DNA of 64,000 nucleotides from NCBI RefSeq assembly GCF_040811775.1, contig NZ_JBFNXW010000003.1:1-64000 (forward strand). The letters run 5' to 3'. Under the pieces are notes generated by a model. That model was not told the origin of the DNA, made no database searches, and saw nothing but the letters and a program-made list of their open reading frames with translations. The stretch's first letter is position 1; each line of letters starts with the position of its first letter. Made by a program: the position numbers and the translations under genes. Positions 1 to 8,301 of the stretch are shown here, piece by piece. This stretch comes from Balneola sp. MJW-20 (GTDB taxonomy: Bacteria > Bacteroidota > Rhodothermia > Balneolales > Balneolaceae).

Positions 1-203
1 CCTAAATAAAGTCTTCCATTTTCTGGTACTGGTACTTTTTTACATCCTTCACTATCAAACTTTTCTTTATAGTACCCGTCATTACATTCCCAACCGTTCC
101 CATATGACTTTTTCTGCGCATTAAGTGGAATATCTTGGGCGGTGACTATATCTGTAGATATCAGAAAACAAAGTATTATTACAATCCTTGCTTGATTCGC
201 CAT
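1..203 (-). CDS. Secreted small Cys-containing protein, 3' end cut by window
   Basis: An open frame runs from ATG at 203 leftwards off the window edge, giving the first 67 residues. A GGAGG ribosome-binding site sits about five bases upstream of this ATG, which decides the start. Residues 1-23 form a signal peptide with a probable cleavage after TAQ. The mature part carries the spaced pattern W-E-C-N-D-G-Y, a second Cys after G, and P-V-P-E-N, a motif type repeated in some secreted proteins of Bacteroidota-like bacteria. I do not recognise a function. It diverges from the nuclease gene at 500. Confidence 0.6.
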   Translation of the reverse strand, partial: MANQARIVIILCFLISTDIVTAQDIPLNAQKKSYGNGWECNDGYYKEKFDSEGCKKVPVPENGRLYL

Positions 204-499
204 ACATCCTCCATTTTCACCTTACTTAACTGACAAAATACTTCATCCTTATTTATTCCGATATCTTAATTCATTTACCAGTCAAGCGAGTGTAACCCAA
301 CTAATTAAGTATACCTAAACAATATTTTAGCCTCTTTATCCAATGAATCTAATTAATTGTTCTTTTAAGATAATTCAAATAAATAATTGTAATCCAACCT
401 TAACAAAATCACTTCCTTTACAGTCTCACTATTTGTATTCCAACATTTTACTGTATTTATTCTGTATGGATTATAAATCACCTTTTATCATATTCAAGA
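204..499. other. A+T-rich intergenic region between diverging genes
   Basis: No convincing gene. It separates the secreted protein (minus) from the nuclease (plus) and should hold both promoters. A short open frame on the plus strand overlapping the nuclease start has no similarity or ribosome-binding site that I can see. Confidence 0.4.
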
Positions 500-1699
500 A
501 TGCAAGTACAGGGATTAAAGCAAAAGTATACTGAATTCATTAATGACATAACCGTAGATGAGCTTGAACTGAGTCTTAAAGTGCCAAATATATTTGAGGT
601 ACTAAGCATATCCCACAACGAAATACGACACTCAAACTTTCTTGGTTGGATTCTTAACCCGAAAGGCAACCATGGTCTTGATGATATATTCTTAAAAAGA
701 ATACTACGGGATATATTTTCTTCCGACATGAATGAAGATGTTGACCAGATTGAAGTAAGTGAGCTTGATTACTCTGATATCGAGATACGACGTGAATGGC
801 GGAATATTGACCTTTTAATACTTTTTAGTGATATCGTTGTGTGTATTGAAAATAAGGTTTACTCAAAGGAGCATTCCGACCAATTATCAAGATATAAGAA
901 AATTGTTGAGAGTGAGTTTCCATCTTATAGAAAAGTATTTGTGTACTTGACTCCATATGGGGACAATTCTTCCGAAGAAAACACTTACATCCCAATATCA
1001 TATGAATCTATTGAAAGTCATTTGAAGAGAATATTGGACATTCACTCAGGTTCAGTAAACCAATCCGTTATAAATTACATTGAAGACTATCTCACCATTT
1101 TAAGAAGAGAACTTATGGGAAACGACAAGACAATAGAACTATCAAACAGGATATATAGAACCCACAAAGAGCTTCTGGACTTCATTTTCGAACATCGCCC
1201 AGATTATTTAGATGAAGTAAATAACTCGCTCAGAGAGATAATAAGAGATAAAGAAGGGTTCATTCTCGGTCACTGCAGTAAAACATCTGTACGATTTACA
1301 ACACCCAAGATTCAGGAACTTATCTACAATAATGAGAAAACTACCGGTTGGAGTAAAGACCATGGTGAAGTTTTTCAGTTTCAAATGCGATTAGAGCAAA
1401 ATAAAGACCAAATTATATTTAAAACTGTTATTGCACCTGGTACAGACGATTATGACAGGGAAAGGTTGAGTGAAATCTTACAAGGGGTTAAGGGATTCAA
1501 GAAACCATCAGGTAAACAGTGGTTGGTGAACTATATGAAGAAGCAAAAGTTCGACTTTGAATCTGTTAACGAGTTATCTGAAGGTGAACTGTCCACAAAG
1601 CTGAATAGAATTGTCAGTAATCTTCATGAAACAGTCATGGAAGTAGAAAAAAAACTTGTAGAACATGAAGATGAGCTATTAAAGTTGAAGAACATTTAA
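500..1699 (+). CDS. PD-(D/E)XK nuclease family protein
   Basis: A 399-residue cytoplasmic protein resembling the PDDEXK_4 family of nuclease-like proteins often found in islands and near defence genes. The nuclease core lies in residues about 30-160: an N-terminal acidic residue in HNE (E41), D104 in RNIDLLI, the E117-x-K119 pair in CIENKV, and the Q128/Y132 helix that commonly follows. All active-site residues are present, so it should be catalytically competent. The C-terminal half (about 220-399) is unassigned and ends in a charged helical stretch. No methyltransferase or obvious partner is adjacent. It stops with TAA and uses TGG for Trp. Function (restriction, repair or element maintenance) cannot be told from the sequence. 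Confidence 0.75.
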   Translation: MQVQGLKQKYTEFINDITVDELELSLKVPNIFEVLSISHNEIRHSNFLGWILNPKGNHGLDDIFLKRILRDIFSSDMNEDVDQIEVSELDYSDIEIRREWRNIDLLILFSDIVVCIENKVYSKEHSDQLSRYKKIVESEFPSYRKVFVYLTPYGDNSSEENTYIPISYESIESHLKRILDIHSGSVNQSVINYIEDYLTILRRELMGNDKTIELSNRIYRTHKELLDFIFEHRPDYLDEVNNSLREIIRDKEGFILGHCSKTSVRFTTPKIQELIYNNEKTTGWSKDHGEVFQFQMRLEQNKDQIIFKTVIAPGTDDYDRERLSEILQGVKGFKKPSGKQWLVNYMKKQKFDFESVNELSEGELSTKLNRIVSNLHETVMEVEKKLVEHEDELLKLKNI

Positions 1700-1800
1700 T
1701 CGTGCTCTCAATAAAAAAATAAGAGAAGTTGGTTGTGTTATTATGTTTGGAAATCAAGTTTGCATACTTGTGCAAAGATTCAGAAGTACATAATAAGTGA

Positions 1801-2085
1801 CTACAACACTATAAAATTAAAGCTCCGGAAAACATAACCACCATTCTCCTTCTTGGTTACTTCACCATCTGCTGATATTTTTAATGAGTTGTTAATATAG
1901 GTATCAATCTTATCTCTAAGGTCATCGTCTGTATCCTGAATCCTATATATCAGGCTCTGTCCACATATATCATCCCAAACCCAATATTCGAGACGACAGG
2001 GCACTCCATGAATATCATGATATTCTACCGTAATTAAACTAGTGTCGTTTTCTACAGGGACATCTTCAAATATTGTTGTATCCAA
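1801..2085 (-). CDS. Unrecognised 94-aa protein (paralogue of the one at 7153-7440)
   Basis: A small acidic protein with the pattern DVPVE, IHGVPC, EYWVWDDICGQSLIY and a C-terminal NGG...FNF.VL ending. I do not recognise the family. The start is taken at TTG 2085: the frame is open further upstream, but the paralogue's ATG aligns exactly with this codon, ten residues to the end of the DVP motif. It lies 49 bp downstream of the serine recombinase, on the same strand. It ends with TAG and has no internal TGA, unlike its paralogue. The repeated association with recombination or replication genes suggests a mobile-element accessory role; that is inference. Confidence 0.6.
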   Translation of the reverse strand: MDTTIFEDVPVENDTSLITVEYHDIHGVPCRLEYWVWDDICGQSLIYRIQDTDDDLRDKIDTYINNSLKISADGEVTKKENGGYVFRSFNFIVL

Positions 2086-2134
2086 TTCAGGTAAATTTAA
2101 GGTATGAGTTTCAGTTGTATAACCAAGTTCAGCT

Positions 2135-2746
2135 TTATTTCGAGTTCAAGTCTGATACCACTTGTTTAACCTTCTGTACAGTAGAAGTAGAACATCCAAC
2201 AACTTTAGCGGTATCTCTGATTGATAATCCGTCTTCCAAATAGTTCTTTATCCTCTTGGATGTTGGTTTATCCAGAAATTCTCTAGCTGATTCAGATGTA
2301 CCTGAAGGTCTCCCTAGCTTACCACCATTCTTTACATACATTATTCTGCCATAGTGAGTCCTTTCCTTGATGTTCTCGAGTTCCATTTCATAAAGAGAAC
2401 TCATAACTGATGTAATCATTTTCCAGATTGGGTTCTTCTTACCACCTGGTCTTGATTCTAGTCCAATATTCCTTACCCGGACATTAACCTTGTTATCTTC
2501 CAGCCACTCCAATGTCTGAATTACATCCCCTGTATTTCTACCACATCGTGACAATTCTTCCAGGACCAGCTCCTGGAGTATATTCTTTTCAACAAGCGAT
2601 ACGACTTCTTTACCGCCTTCTCTTTCCTTAAACGGCACTGTACCACTTACTTTATCCAGAATCACTTTGTCGTATGACTCGCTGTCTGCCTTAAATCTTT
2701 CACCAGACTGGTTGAGTGTACTTACACGATTGTATTTTACTATCAT
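2135..2746 (-). CDS. Serine recombinase, resolvase/invertase type
   Basis: A 203-residue small serine recombinase that cuts and rejoins DNA through a phosphoserine intermediate. The N-terminal catalytic domain shows R7 and nucleophile S9 in YNRVSTLNQ, and R67/R70 in ELSRCGRN, corresponding to the usual LDRLGRN. The linker helix (about 105-135) leads to KLGRPSG (143-149) and a C-terminal helix-turn-helix (about 174-195). Length matches the resolvase/invertase group rather than large serine integrases. It stops with TAA just before the unrecognised 94-residue gene. It may resolve or invert DNA in the island, or be left from a transposon; no flanking terminal repeats are obvious. Confidence 0.9.
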   Translation of the reverse strand: MIVKYNRVSTLNQSGERFKADSESYDKVILDKVSGTVPFKEREGGKEVVSLVEKNILQELVLEELSRCGRNTGDVIQTLEWLEDNKVNVRVRNIGLESRPGGKKNPIWKMITSVMSSLYEMELENIKERTHYGRIMYVKNGGKLGRPSGTSESAREFLDKPTSKRIKNYLEDGLSIRDTAKVVGCSTSTVQKVKQVVSDLNSK

Positions 2747-3004
2747 AGGAGGGCAATTGATGTAGTAAATTATTTCACAGAATAAATATACTACAAATAC
2801 TCTTCAGGCACTATTGTAAGCGGCTTAGAATGTTCCAATAATGTGTCAGTTTTATTCATGATTTTAATTAGTACAGCTAAATCACAGTGGGAATATGAAA
2901 TTTTCACGAGCAGTACTAGATAGTCAACGAATTCACCTACAATTTCTTATTGATATTACTTCACATCATGTTTTTATTAATCATATACATAAAAGCATAT
3001 ATCC
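2747..3004. other. Intergenic, promoter-bearing region
   Basis: A+T-rich DNA between the diverging recombinase and T9SS protein genes. No coding frame with either the standard or a UGA-sense code is convincing. Confidence 0.4.
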
Positions 3005-6000
3005 ATGATTATATTAAAACCGCGCGCATACATCACTTGTTTTATATTGTGTCTTTGCATTCCAGTCTCAGCGCAAGCACAATCACAATTAGGGTCGATA
3101 ATATTTGGTGAAAACCAAGGTGATAGTTCCGGTGAGTTCCAAGATTTATCTGCTGACGGCTACACAGTTGCTATAGGAGCTCTCTACAACGACAACGAAA
3201 ATGGAGATAATGCTGGGCATGTTAGAGTATTTGAATGGGATGGTAGTAGTTGGGTTCAAAAAGGCCAGGATATTAATGGGGAGTTCGCAGAGGATTACGC
3301 AGGGATAGTCCGCATATCAGGAGACGCCAGTAGGGTTGTTATAGGCGCCTTATATAATGATGGGAATGGAGATGCTTCAGGTCAAGTAAGGGTATTCGAG
3401 TACAATGGGTCGCAGTGGATACAACTCGGTCAAAGTATTTACGGAGAAGCACCAGGTGATTTTTTTGGGAGCTATGTATCAATAAGTGATAACGGAAATC
3501 GTATTGGGGTTGGCTCTCCTAAAAACAATAATTCAAATGGTACTACAGCTGGTCAAGCTAAAGTATACGAGTATAATGGTACAGAGTGGGTACAAATTGG
3601 ACAAGAAATATTAGGTCTCAACCAGGGTGATGAATTAAGTACTATTGAAATATCCGAAGATGGAAATTCAATTGCAGTTGGAGCACGCTTTAATGATAGT
3701 GCAGGTGACAATGCTGGGCATGCACGGATATATCAATGGGATGGAAATGGGTGGGCTCAGGTTGGCAATGAAATTCAAGGAGATTCTCCTGGTGACGGGG
3801 CGGGACAATTTCTTGCAATAAATAGTACGGGTGATACAGTAGCGGTTGCTCTTCCAGGAGCTTCAAATCAATATGGTGATAACAGTGGTAATATTAAAGT
3901 TTATGAACGTGTAGGGAATAGTTGGTTTCAACTAGGTAATGCCATCGAGGTTGAATCACTATTTGGACGAAATATATCCATTACTGGTGATGGTGCTAAA
4001 GTAATCTACGCTACTAAAAATACCGTTTTTTCTGGTTCTAATGCTGGTTTCATAAGAATGAGTATTTGGAATGGAAGCAATTGGGAGCAGTTTGCCGATG
4101 ATACAGGAAATGGTTTCGCGGGAGACTTATTTGGAGAGTCTGTAGCTATATCCAGTAAGGGTAATATAATCTCTGGGGGAGCTCAGCAAACTAGAAATGA
4201 GTTAGATATACCGACTGGAAGTGCTTCAATATTTGAGGTGACACTTCCTGCTCCAACCGGTGTAATTGTGGACTCTTCTCCCGGAAATACTTTACTAGAG
4301 TGGGACTCTGTAAGTTTTAATGGACTGACCGGTTATATCGTTTATCGTGACACTATCTCAAATTCAGATTCACCTTCAGATACATTTTCTGTTGAACAAC
4401 CCTATCTAATAGACTCCTCAATTGGAAGAGATACTACCTATCACTATAGGGTTAAATCTTTATTTGGTTTGAGTACATTGAGTAATAATAGTGAGGAATC
4501 ATCAATATCAACAAAAGGGAACTGGTATGTTTCCAAGGTAATAAGTCAAACTCCAATAGGGTCACAAAGAAACCCTTACAGCCTTATTCAAAGTGCCATT
4601 GATAACTCAATAAATGGTGATAGCATCATTGTACAAACTGGCACTTACGAAGAAAACATAACCCTCATGGGTAAGAATATTGTACTCGGCTCTGAATATA
4701 TGATGAGAAAGGATTATCGATTGATTGAGTCAACAATAATTGATGGTACTCAAAGTGGAACCGTGGTCAAGGTCAATAGTGGAGAATTGGATGCTGAAAT
4801 TAATGGTCTGACAATCACAAATGGTTACTCACCTTATGCAGGAGGAATTCAAGTGGGGGGTAATGGCACGGTCCTTGGGAATACTAGTTCATATGTTAGC
4901 TTAAAGAACCTGATTGTATCTAATAACGAAGCAGTAAATGATGGTGGAGGTATTTACTTTGCATCAGTAAGTGATACTAAACCAATCCAAATCATAAATT
5001 CCACCTTTACGCAGAATTCCGCTAGTCGGGGCAGTGGTATTTATTTTATTTCTTCAAGTGATGCTTACATCTCCAATTCATTTTTCAACAATAATAGAGA
5101 GGCTATTTACTCTAGTAATACTGATATTTATATGAATCACCTCACGATTACTGGTAGTCAGAATGGGTTTCGTAGATTGGGTACATCAAATTCTTACATT
5201 TCTAATAGTATATTCGCCCAGAATGATGAACAGGTTGTTTTTTCTGATAATAATAGACCTGGTGATGTTTATATAAGTCACAGTATTATTGAAGGTGGCA
5301 AGGCTTCAATTGAAACCTACAACAATGGTATTCTAGTTTATGATTCAACTAACGTTGATACAGACCCTCTTTTCCAAGATGGATATGGCATGCTCTCAGA
5401 TTACTCGTACGCAATAGGAAATGCCGATACATCTTCACTTAGCTATGACTTAATGTACAATCCAAGGCCTAACCCCATGGGTTCCAATCCTGATATTGGA
5501 GCGTTTGAAACCGCTCTTGCTGAGCCCCTAACGTTGCCTTCACCTGATAGTATTTCCGTCACTAGCGATGGAGTTACTTCTAGCTTATCCTGGCAGTTCA
5601 ATGAGTACAGTGCTATTGTAGATAGTTTTAAGATATTCAGAGGCAAGGAAGCAAATACTCTCAATGAAATTGGAAGCTCTGTTATGACATCATATGTTGA
5701 TAGCGATGTTTCTGCAGACAGTTCATATTATTATTCAATTAATGTACTGTCTCGTGATGGGAGAGTATCAATGTTTTCAGACACTTTACTCATTAAGATT
5801 GAGGATGGCGTCTCAGTGGATAATGAAGAACAAGAAGATGTACCGTCAGATTATACTTTGTCTCAGAACTACCCCAATCCGTTCAATCCAACTACTCAAA
5901 TAAACTATACTATTTCGGAAACTGGGCCGGTCAAGGTCGTCATCTTCAACATGCTTGGCCAGAGGGTTGCGACTTTAATTGATAAGTTTGTTACACCAGG

Positions 6001-6109
6001 TAGTTACACTATTTCATTTAATGCATCAGCATTAACGAGTGGAGTTTACTTCTATCAACTTCGGTCAAAAGAGGTGACGATTACCCGACAGATGACACTA
6101 ATAAAGTGA
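3005..6109 (+). CDS. Large secreted surface protein with T9SS C-terminal sorting domain
   Basis: A 1034-residue protein. Residues 1-25 are a signal peptide (cleavage near AQA). Residues about 30-415 are repeated units of roughly 50-60 residues with the pattern V..FEW.G..W.Q.G..I.GE, as in FG-GAP-like beta-propellers. A fibronectin type III-like domain follows (about 417-500), then a right-handed parallel beta-helix (about 505-835), a second FN3-like domain (about 842-930), and a type IX secretion sorting domain (949-1034) with QNYPNPFNP, LGQRV and SGVYFYQL. It should cross the outer membrane by T9SS and be displayed or released. It ends with an ordinary TGA stop, showing that host-type genes here read UGA as stop. 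Unusual cargo for a mobile island; probably an adhesin or surface-layer type protein. Confidence 0.85.
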   Translation: MIILKPRAYITCFILCLCIPVSAQAQSQLGSIIFGENQGDSSGEFQDLSADGYTVAIGALYNDNENGDNAGHVRVFEWDGSSWVQKGQDINGEFAEDYAGIVRISGDASRVVIGALYNDGNGDASGQVRVFEYNGSQWIQLGQSIYGEAPGDFFGSYVSISDNGNRIGVGSPKNNNSNGTTAGQAKVYEYNGTEWVQIGQEILGLNQGDELSTIEISEDGNSIAVGARFNDSAGDNAGHARIYQWDGNGWAQVGNEIQGDSPGDGAGQFLAINSTGDTVAVALPGASNQYGDNSGNIKVYERVGNSWFQLGNAIEVESLFGRNISITGDGAKVIYATKNTVFSGSNAGFIRMSIWNGSNWEQFADDTGNGFAGDLFGESVAISSKGNIISGGAQQTRNELDIPTGSASIFEVTLPAPTGVIVDSSPGNTLLEWDSVSFNGLTGYIVYRDTISNSDSPSDTFSVEQPYLIDSSIGRDTTYHYRVKSLFGLSTLSNNSEESSISTKGNWYVSKVISQTPIGSQRNPYSLIQSAIDNSINGDSIIVQTGTYEENITLMGKNIVLGSEYMMRKDYRLIESTIIDGTQSGTVVKVNSGELDAEINGLTITNGYSPYAGGIQVGGNGTVLGNTSSYVSLKNLIVSNNEAVNDGGGIYFASVSDTKPIQIINSTFTQNSASRGSGIYFISSSDAYISNSFFNNNREAIYSSNTDIYMNHLTITGSQNGFRRLGTSNSYISNSIFAQNDEQVVFSDNNRPGDVYISHSIIEGGKASIETYNNGILVYDSTNVDTDPLFQDGYGMLSDYSYAIGNADTSSLSYDLMYNPRPNPMGSNPDIGAFETALAEPLTLPSPDSISVTSDGVTSSLSWQFNEYSAIVDSFKIFRGKEANTLNEIGSSVMTSYVDSDVSADSSYYYSINVLSRDGRVSMFSDTLLIKIEDGVSVDNEEQEDVPSDYTLSQNYPNPFNPTTQINYTISETGPVKVVIFNMLGQRVATLIDKFVTPGSYTISFNASALTSGVYFYQLRSKEVTITRQMTLIK

Positions 6110-6370
6110 CTGTTTATTGAAAATAAAGAGGTCTAGTTACTTGGAATAAGCCTTCAGTGCAGGATTATCTATAAGCAGATTAAAGAGACATGGTGCTTAT
6201 CCAAAGTAAGTACAAATATTTTTGTTTTCCTTTTGTACATAATCCATATCTACTTTCAAATTGAAATAAATATACTGATTCACTAATGTTTACTTAATTA
6301 AGCCTCTAAATATGGGTACGAAAGCTGTACTAGCCCTATGATTTAATCCTTATCTCACTAAATATTGTTT
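6110..6370. other. Intergenic region with GTACAAA inverted repeat
   Basis: No gene seen. The 7-bp arms GTACAAA (6210-6216) and TTTGTAC (6232-6238) form an A+T-rich inverted repeat about 130 bp before the HTH gene at 6371. It may be an operator for one of the two downstream HTH proteins, or a weak terminator for the T9SS gene. Confidence 0.35.
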
Positions 6371-6721
6371 ATGGATTTGAGCTACGATGAACTAGTGATG
6401 TTAATCGAATCAATAATTGATAAAAAATTTGGCTCTGGAGATACGTCAAAATATTCAACCACCAAAGATTTTGATGCTGCAGATAAAAACTTATTGGAAG
6501 CATTAGAAGTGCTTGAAACATTCAATTGGGTTAAAATTCTGACTGATAAATGCAATTTAACCCAAACTGAGTTATCAGAATTATCTGGTGTACACCAGAG
6601 CAAGATATCAAGAGTTATCAATCTAACTGGAGCACAACTAAGTAAAAGAATTACTTTATCTGATGCTATTAAGTTAATGAGAGTACTTTTTAGAGATGAG
6701 GATTTAGAAATTAACAAGTAA
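6371..6721 (+). CDS. XRE-type helix-turn-helix protein
   Basis: A 116-residue protein counted from ATG 6371; an upstream in-frame TTG at 6365 is less likely. Residues about 70-92 form a helix-turn-helix, LTQTELSELSGVHQSKISRV, typical of XRE/Cro-like regulators. The N-terminal part starts with an acidic helix DELVMLIESIIDKKF. It precedes a second small HTH-like gene (6793) on the same strand, and both converge on the rep operon. Stop is TAA. Likely a regulator of the mobile element; target unknown. Confidence 0.65.
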   Translation: MDLSYDELVMLIESIIDKKFGSGDTSKYSTTKDFDAADKNLLEALEVLETFNWVKILTDKCNLTQTELSELSGVHQSKISRVINLTGAQLSKRITLSDAIKLMRVLFRDEDLEINK

Positions 6722-6792
6722 TTATAATAACCGACATAAATAAGTTTTTCTATAGCTATGACTAATACCAACACTTTTAATATCCTGAGGCA

Positions 6793-7143
6793 ATGGTTCA
6801 ACTTATAAATCAGTTTTTTATAGACAATGACATGTTTGCTACAGTGAAGGAATTGTCGAAGATTTCTGATATTGACTACTATAGGTTATGTAAACTGGCT
6901 AAAATGGATGAAGAAGAACTATTGGGAAGCTTAAAACTTATCGAGTTTTTAACTCTTTCGAGTTTAAATAATTCTTTTGGTGATTACTTTTTGAAGAGGG
7001 ATATAGATGAAAACCATTCAGACTCAGTTTCATATGATGAGATGAACCATAACAAATATGAATTCTATACACCATCCCCAAAAATCAAACGAGACACTAT
7101 TGAAGAAAGATTGAGTAGAATCGAAGACCATCTTGGACTTTAA
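6793..7143 (+). CDS. Small HTH-like protein, possible second regulator
   Basis: A 116-residue protein with a GAGG ribosome-binding site just before ATG 6793. Residues about 17-50 (TVKELSKISDIDYYRLCKLA...) look like a divergent XRE helix-turn-helix similar in layout to its neighbour. The C-terminus ends in an amphipathic helix, ERLSRIEDHLGL. It stops with TAA only nine bases from the TAA of the converging small gene at 7153. The pair of HTH genes next to a replication gene resembles copy-number or lysogeny-type control, which is inference only. Confidence 0.55.
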   Translation: MVQLINQFFIDNDMFATVKELSKISDIDYYRLCKLAKMDEEELLGSLKLIEFLTLSSLNNSFGDYFLKRDIDENHSDSVSYDEMNHNKYEFYTPSPKIKRDTIEERLSRIEDHLGL

Positions 7144-7152
7144 TTGATTTTA

Positions 7153-7440
7153 TTATGCTAGAACATCAAAGTTAAAAATCAGGTATACGCTTCCTCCATT
7201 TGTATTGACTATAATATCGCCGAGTCTAGGTATTCAATATGCTTGCTTGACATATGATTCAATATTATCTCTAGTTTGAATGTCTATGCCTTCTTCTTTG
7301 TAGATGATGCTTTGCCCGTAAATACCTTCCCAGCACCAATACTCATGTATACAAAGTACACCGTGAATAATCTCTTCCTCTTCACTGAGTATGTGGGTAT
7401 TTACTTCGATAGGAACATCACCAAAGCTATTCTGTGACAT
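7153..7440 (-). CDS. UGA-recoded unrecognised small protein, downstream of rep
   Basis: Read with the standard code this stops at TGA 7234-7236 after 68 residues. Reading through that one TGA gives 95 residues ending at TAA 7153-7155. The case for readthrough is homology: the paralogue at 1801-2085 (94 residues) aligns both before it (DVP.E, IHGV.C, EYW.W, GQS.IY) and after it (NGG, FNF, VL), with ends matching to within one residue. Two other Trp codons (W35, W37) are TGG; the TGA is codon 69. ATG 7440 lies three bases after the rep TAA, so the two genes form one operon. Function unknown. Confidence 0.72.
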
Positions 7441-7443
7441 ATC

Positions 7444-8301
7444 TTACTTCTTCTCAGTTTGTTTGCACTGTTTCACGGAAACCTTTGAGATACTCGAGGC
7501 TAACTTGAATGGATTAGTGAGTCCCTTTCTTACATCGGAAGCATAAATCTCACCAGGCATAATCCTGTTTATTATATCTGGATATCTATTGAGAGTATTT
7601 ATGATTGTTTTGATTCCACCAGGGTGATTTGAAAACTCGTTTCAGTATTCTACTGGTATTGGGTAATACTCTGTATTCAGTTTATGGCGAATAACTTCAA
7701 TATTTAGTCAAACCTGGATATTTCATAGTGATTGCAAGTCAATTCGAAGTAATGATTCATATAGGTCTCGAACATTCACATCTTCGAATGCATCATCTTT
7801 AGAGATGTTTGGGTTGTGTTCAAATCAAAGAATCAATGGTAGAAAGTTGGCTCGTTGACTATTTCAAAGTGATTGCTCAACATCTTTCAGTCGCTCTTCC
7901 GTTAAATCCTTTTTAGTATTTAAGAACTCATATGCGACGGGATGTCCCATATATTTTGACACATAAGCAGTAACAGCTTTGTTATCTGTAATTGGTTCAT
8001 TGAATGTGATGTAATTCCATCTAAGCTTATCAAGATATCGGTCATATAATGCACTATGTATGGCTCCGTATTTGCCTCTCAATTTTACTATCATGTGTAA
8101 GTGACAAGAGTGGTCAATAGAATCTTTTTCTGCAGAATAGAATATTCTTTCTATTTCCCTACATGATTGAAATCATTTACTCAAATGTCTTTCAGTGGTT
8201 GATAGGTTTGTTGGTTCTTCAGGTCTTATTGTTGTGAAGAAGTCTCACACCATCGTATTCAATCATGTCGAGTATTCTTTTCTTATTTCATTGTTCTTCA
8301 T
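7444..8301 (-). CDS. HUH rolling-circle Rep protein with eight in-frame TGA codons (UGA read as Trp)
   Basis: One frame runs from ATG 8301 to TAA 7444: 285 codons with eight TGA (codons 13, 19, 43, 146, 159, 193, 198, 220) and no TAA or TAG. Read as Trp, the product shows the HUH endonuclease signature in order: motif 1 DFFTTIRP (20-27), metal-binding motif 2 CHLHMIVKL (66-74, H67/H69), and catalytic motif 3 AYVSKYMG (112-119, Y113/Y117, K116). Such proteins nick one strand to start rolling-circle replication of plasmids, phages and some transposons. Trp fits at TGA sites, e.g. before DFFTT and after HLSK; one Trp (codon 95) is TGG. In a host that stops at UGA only short fragments would be made. 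Decay is unlikely: no frameshift, TAA or TAG. Gly or another reading of UGA is not excluded. Confidence 0.82.

Noticed and set aside
343..534. Plus-strand 63-residue frame before the nuclease
   Set aside because: It overlaps the nuclease start, with low-complexity A+T composition and no ribosome-binding site.
7864..8094. A separate 76-residue gene in standard code
   Set aside because: It is the middle part of the rep frame, starting inside the HLHMIV motif and ending at one of the eight TGA codons.
7444..8301. Treating the rep region as a decaying pseudogene
   Set aside because: All eight stops are TGA, no frameshift is present, and all three HUH motifs are intact. Homology in the next gene also passes a TGA.
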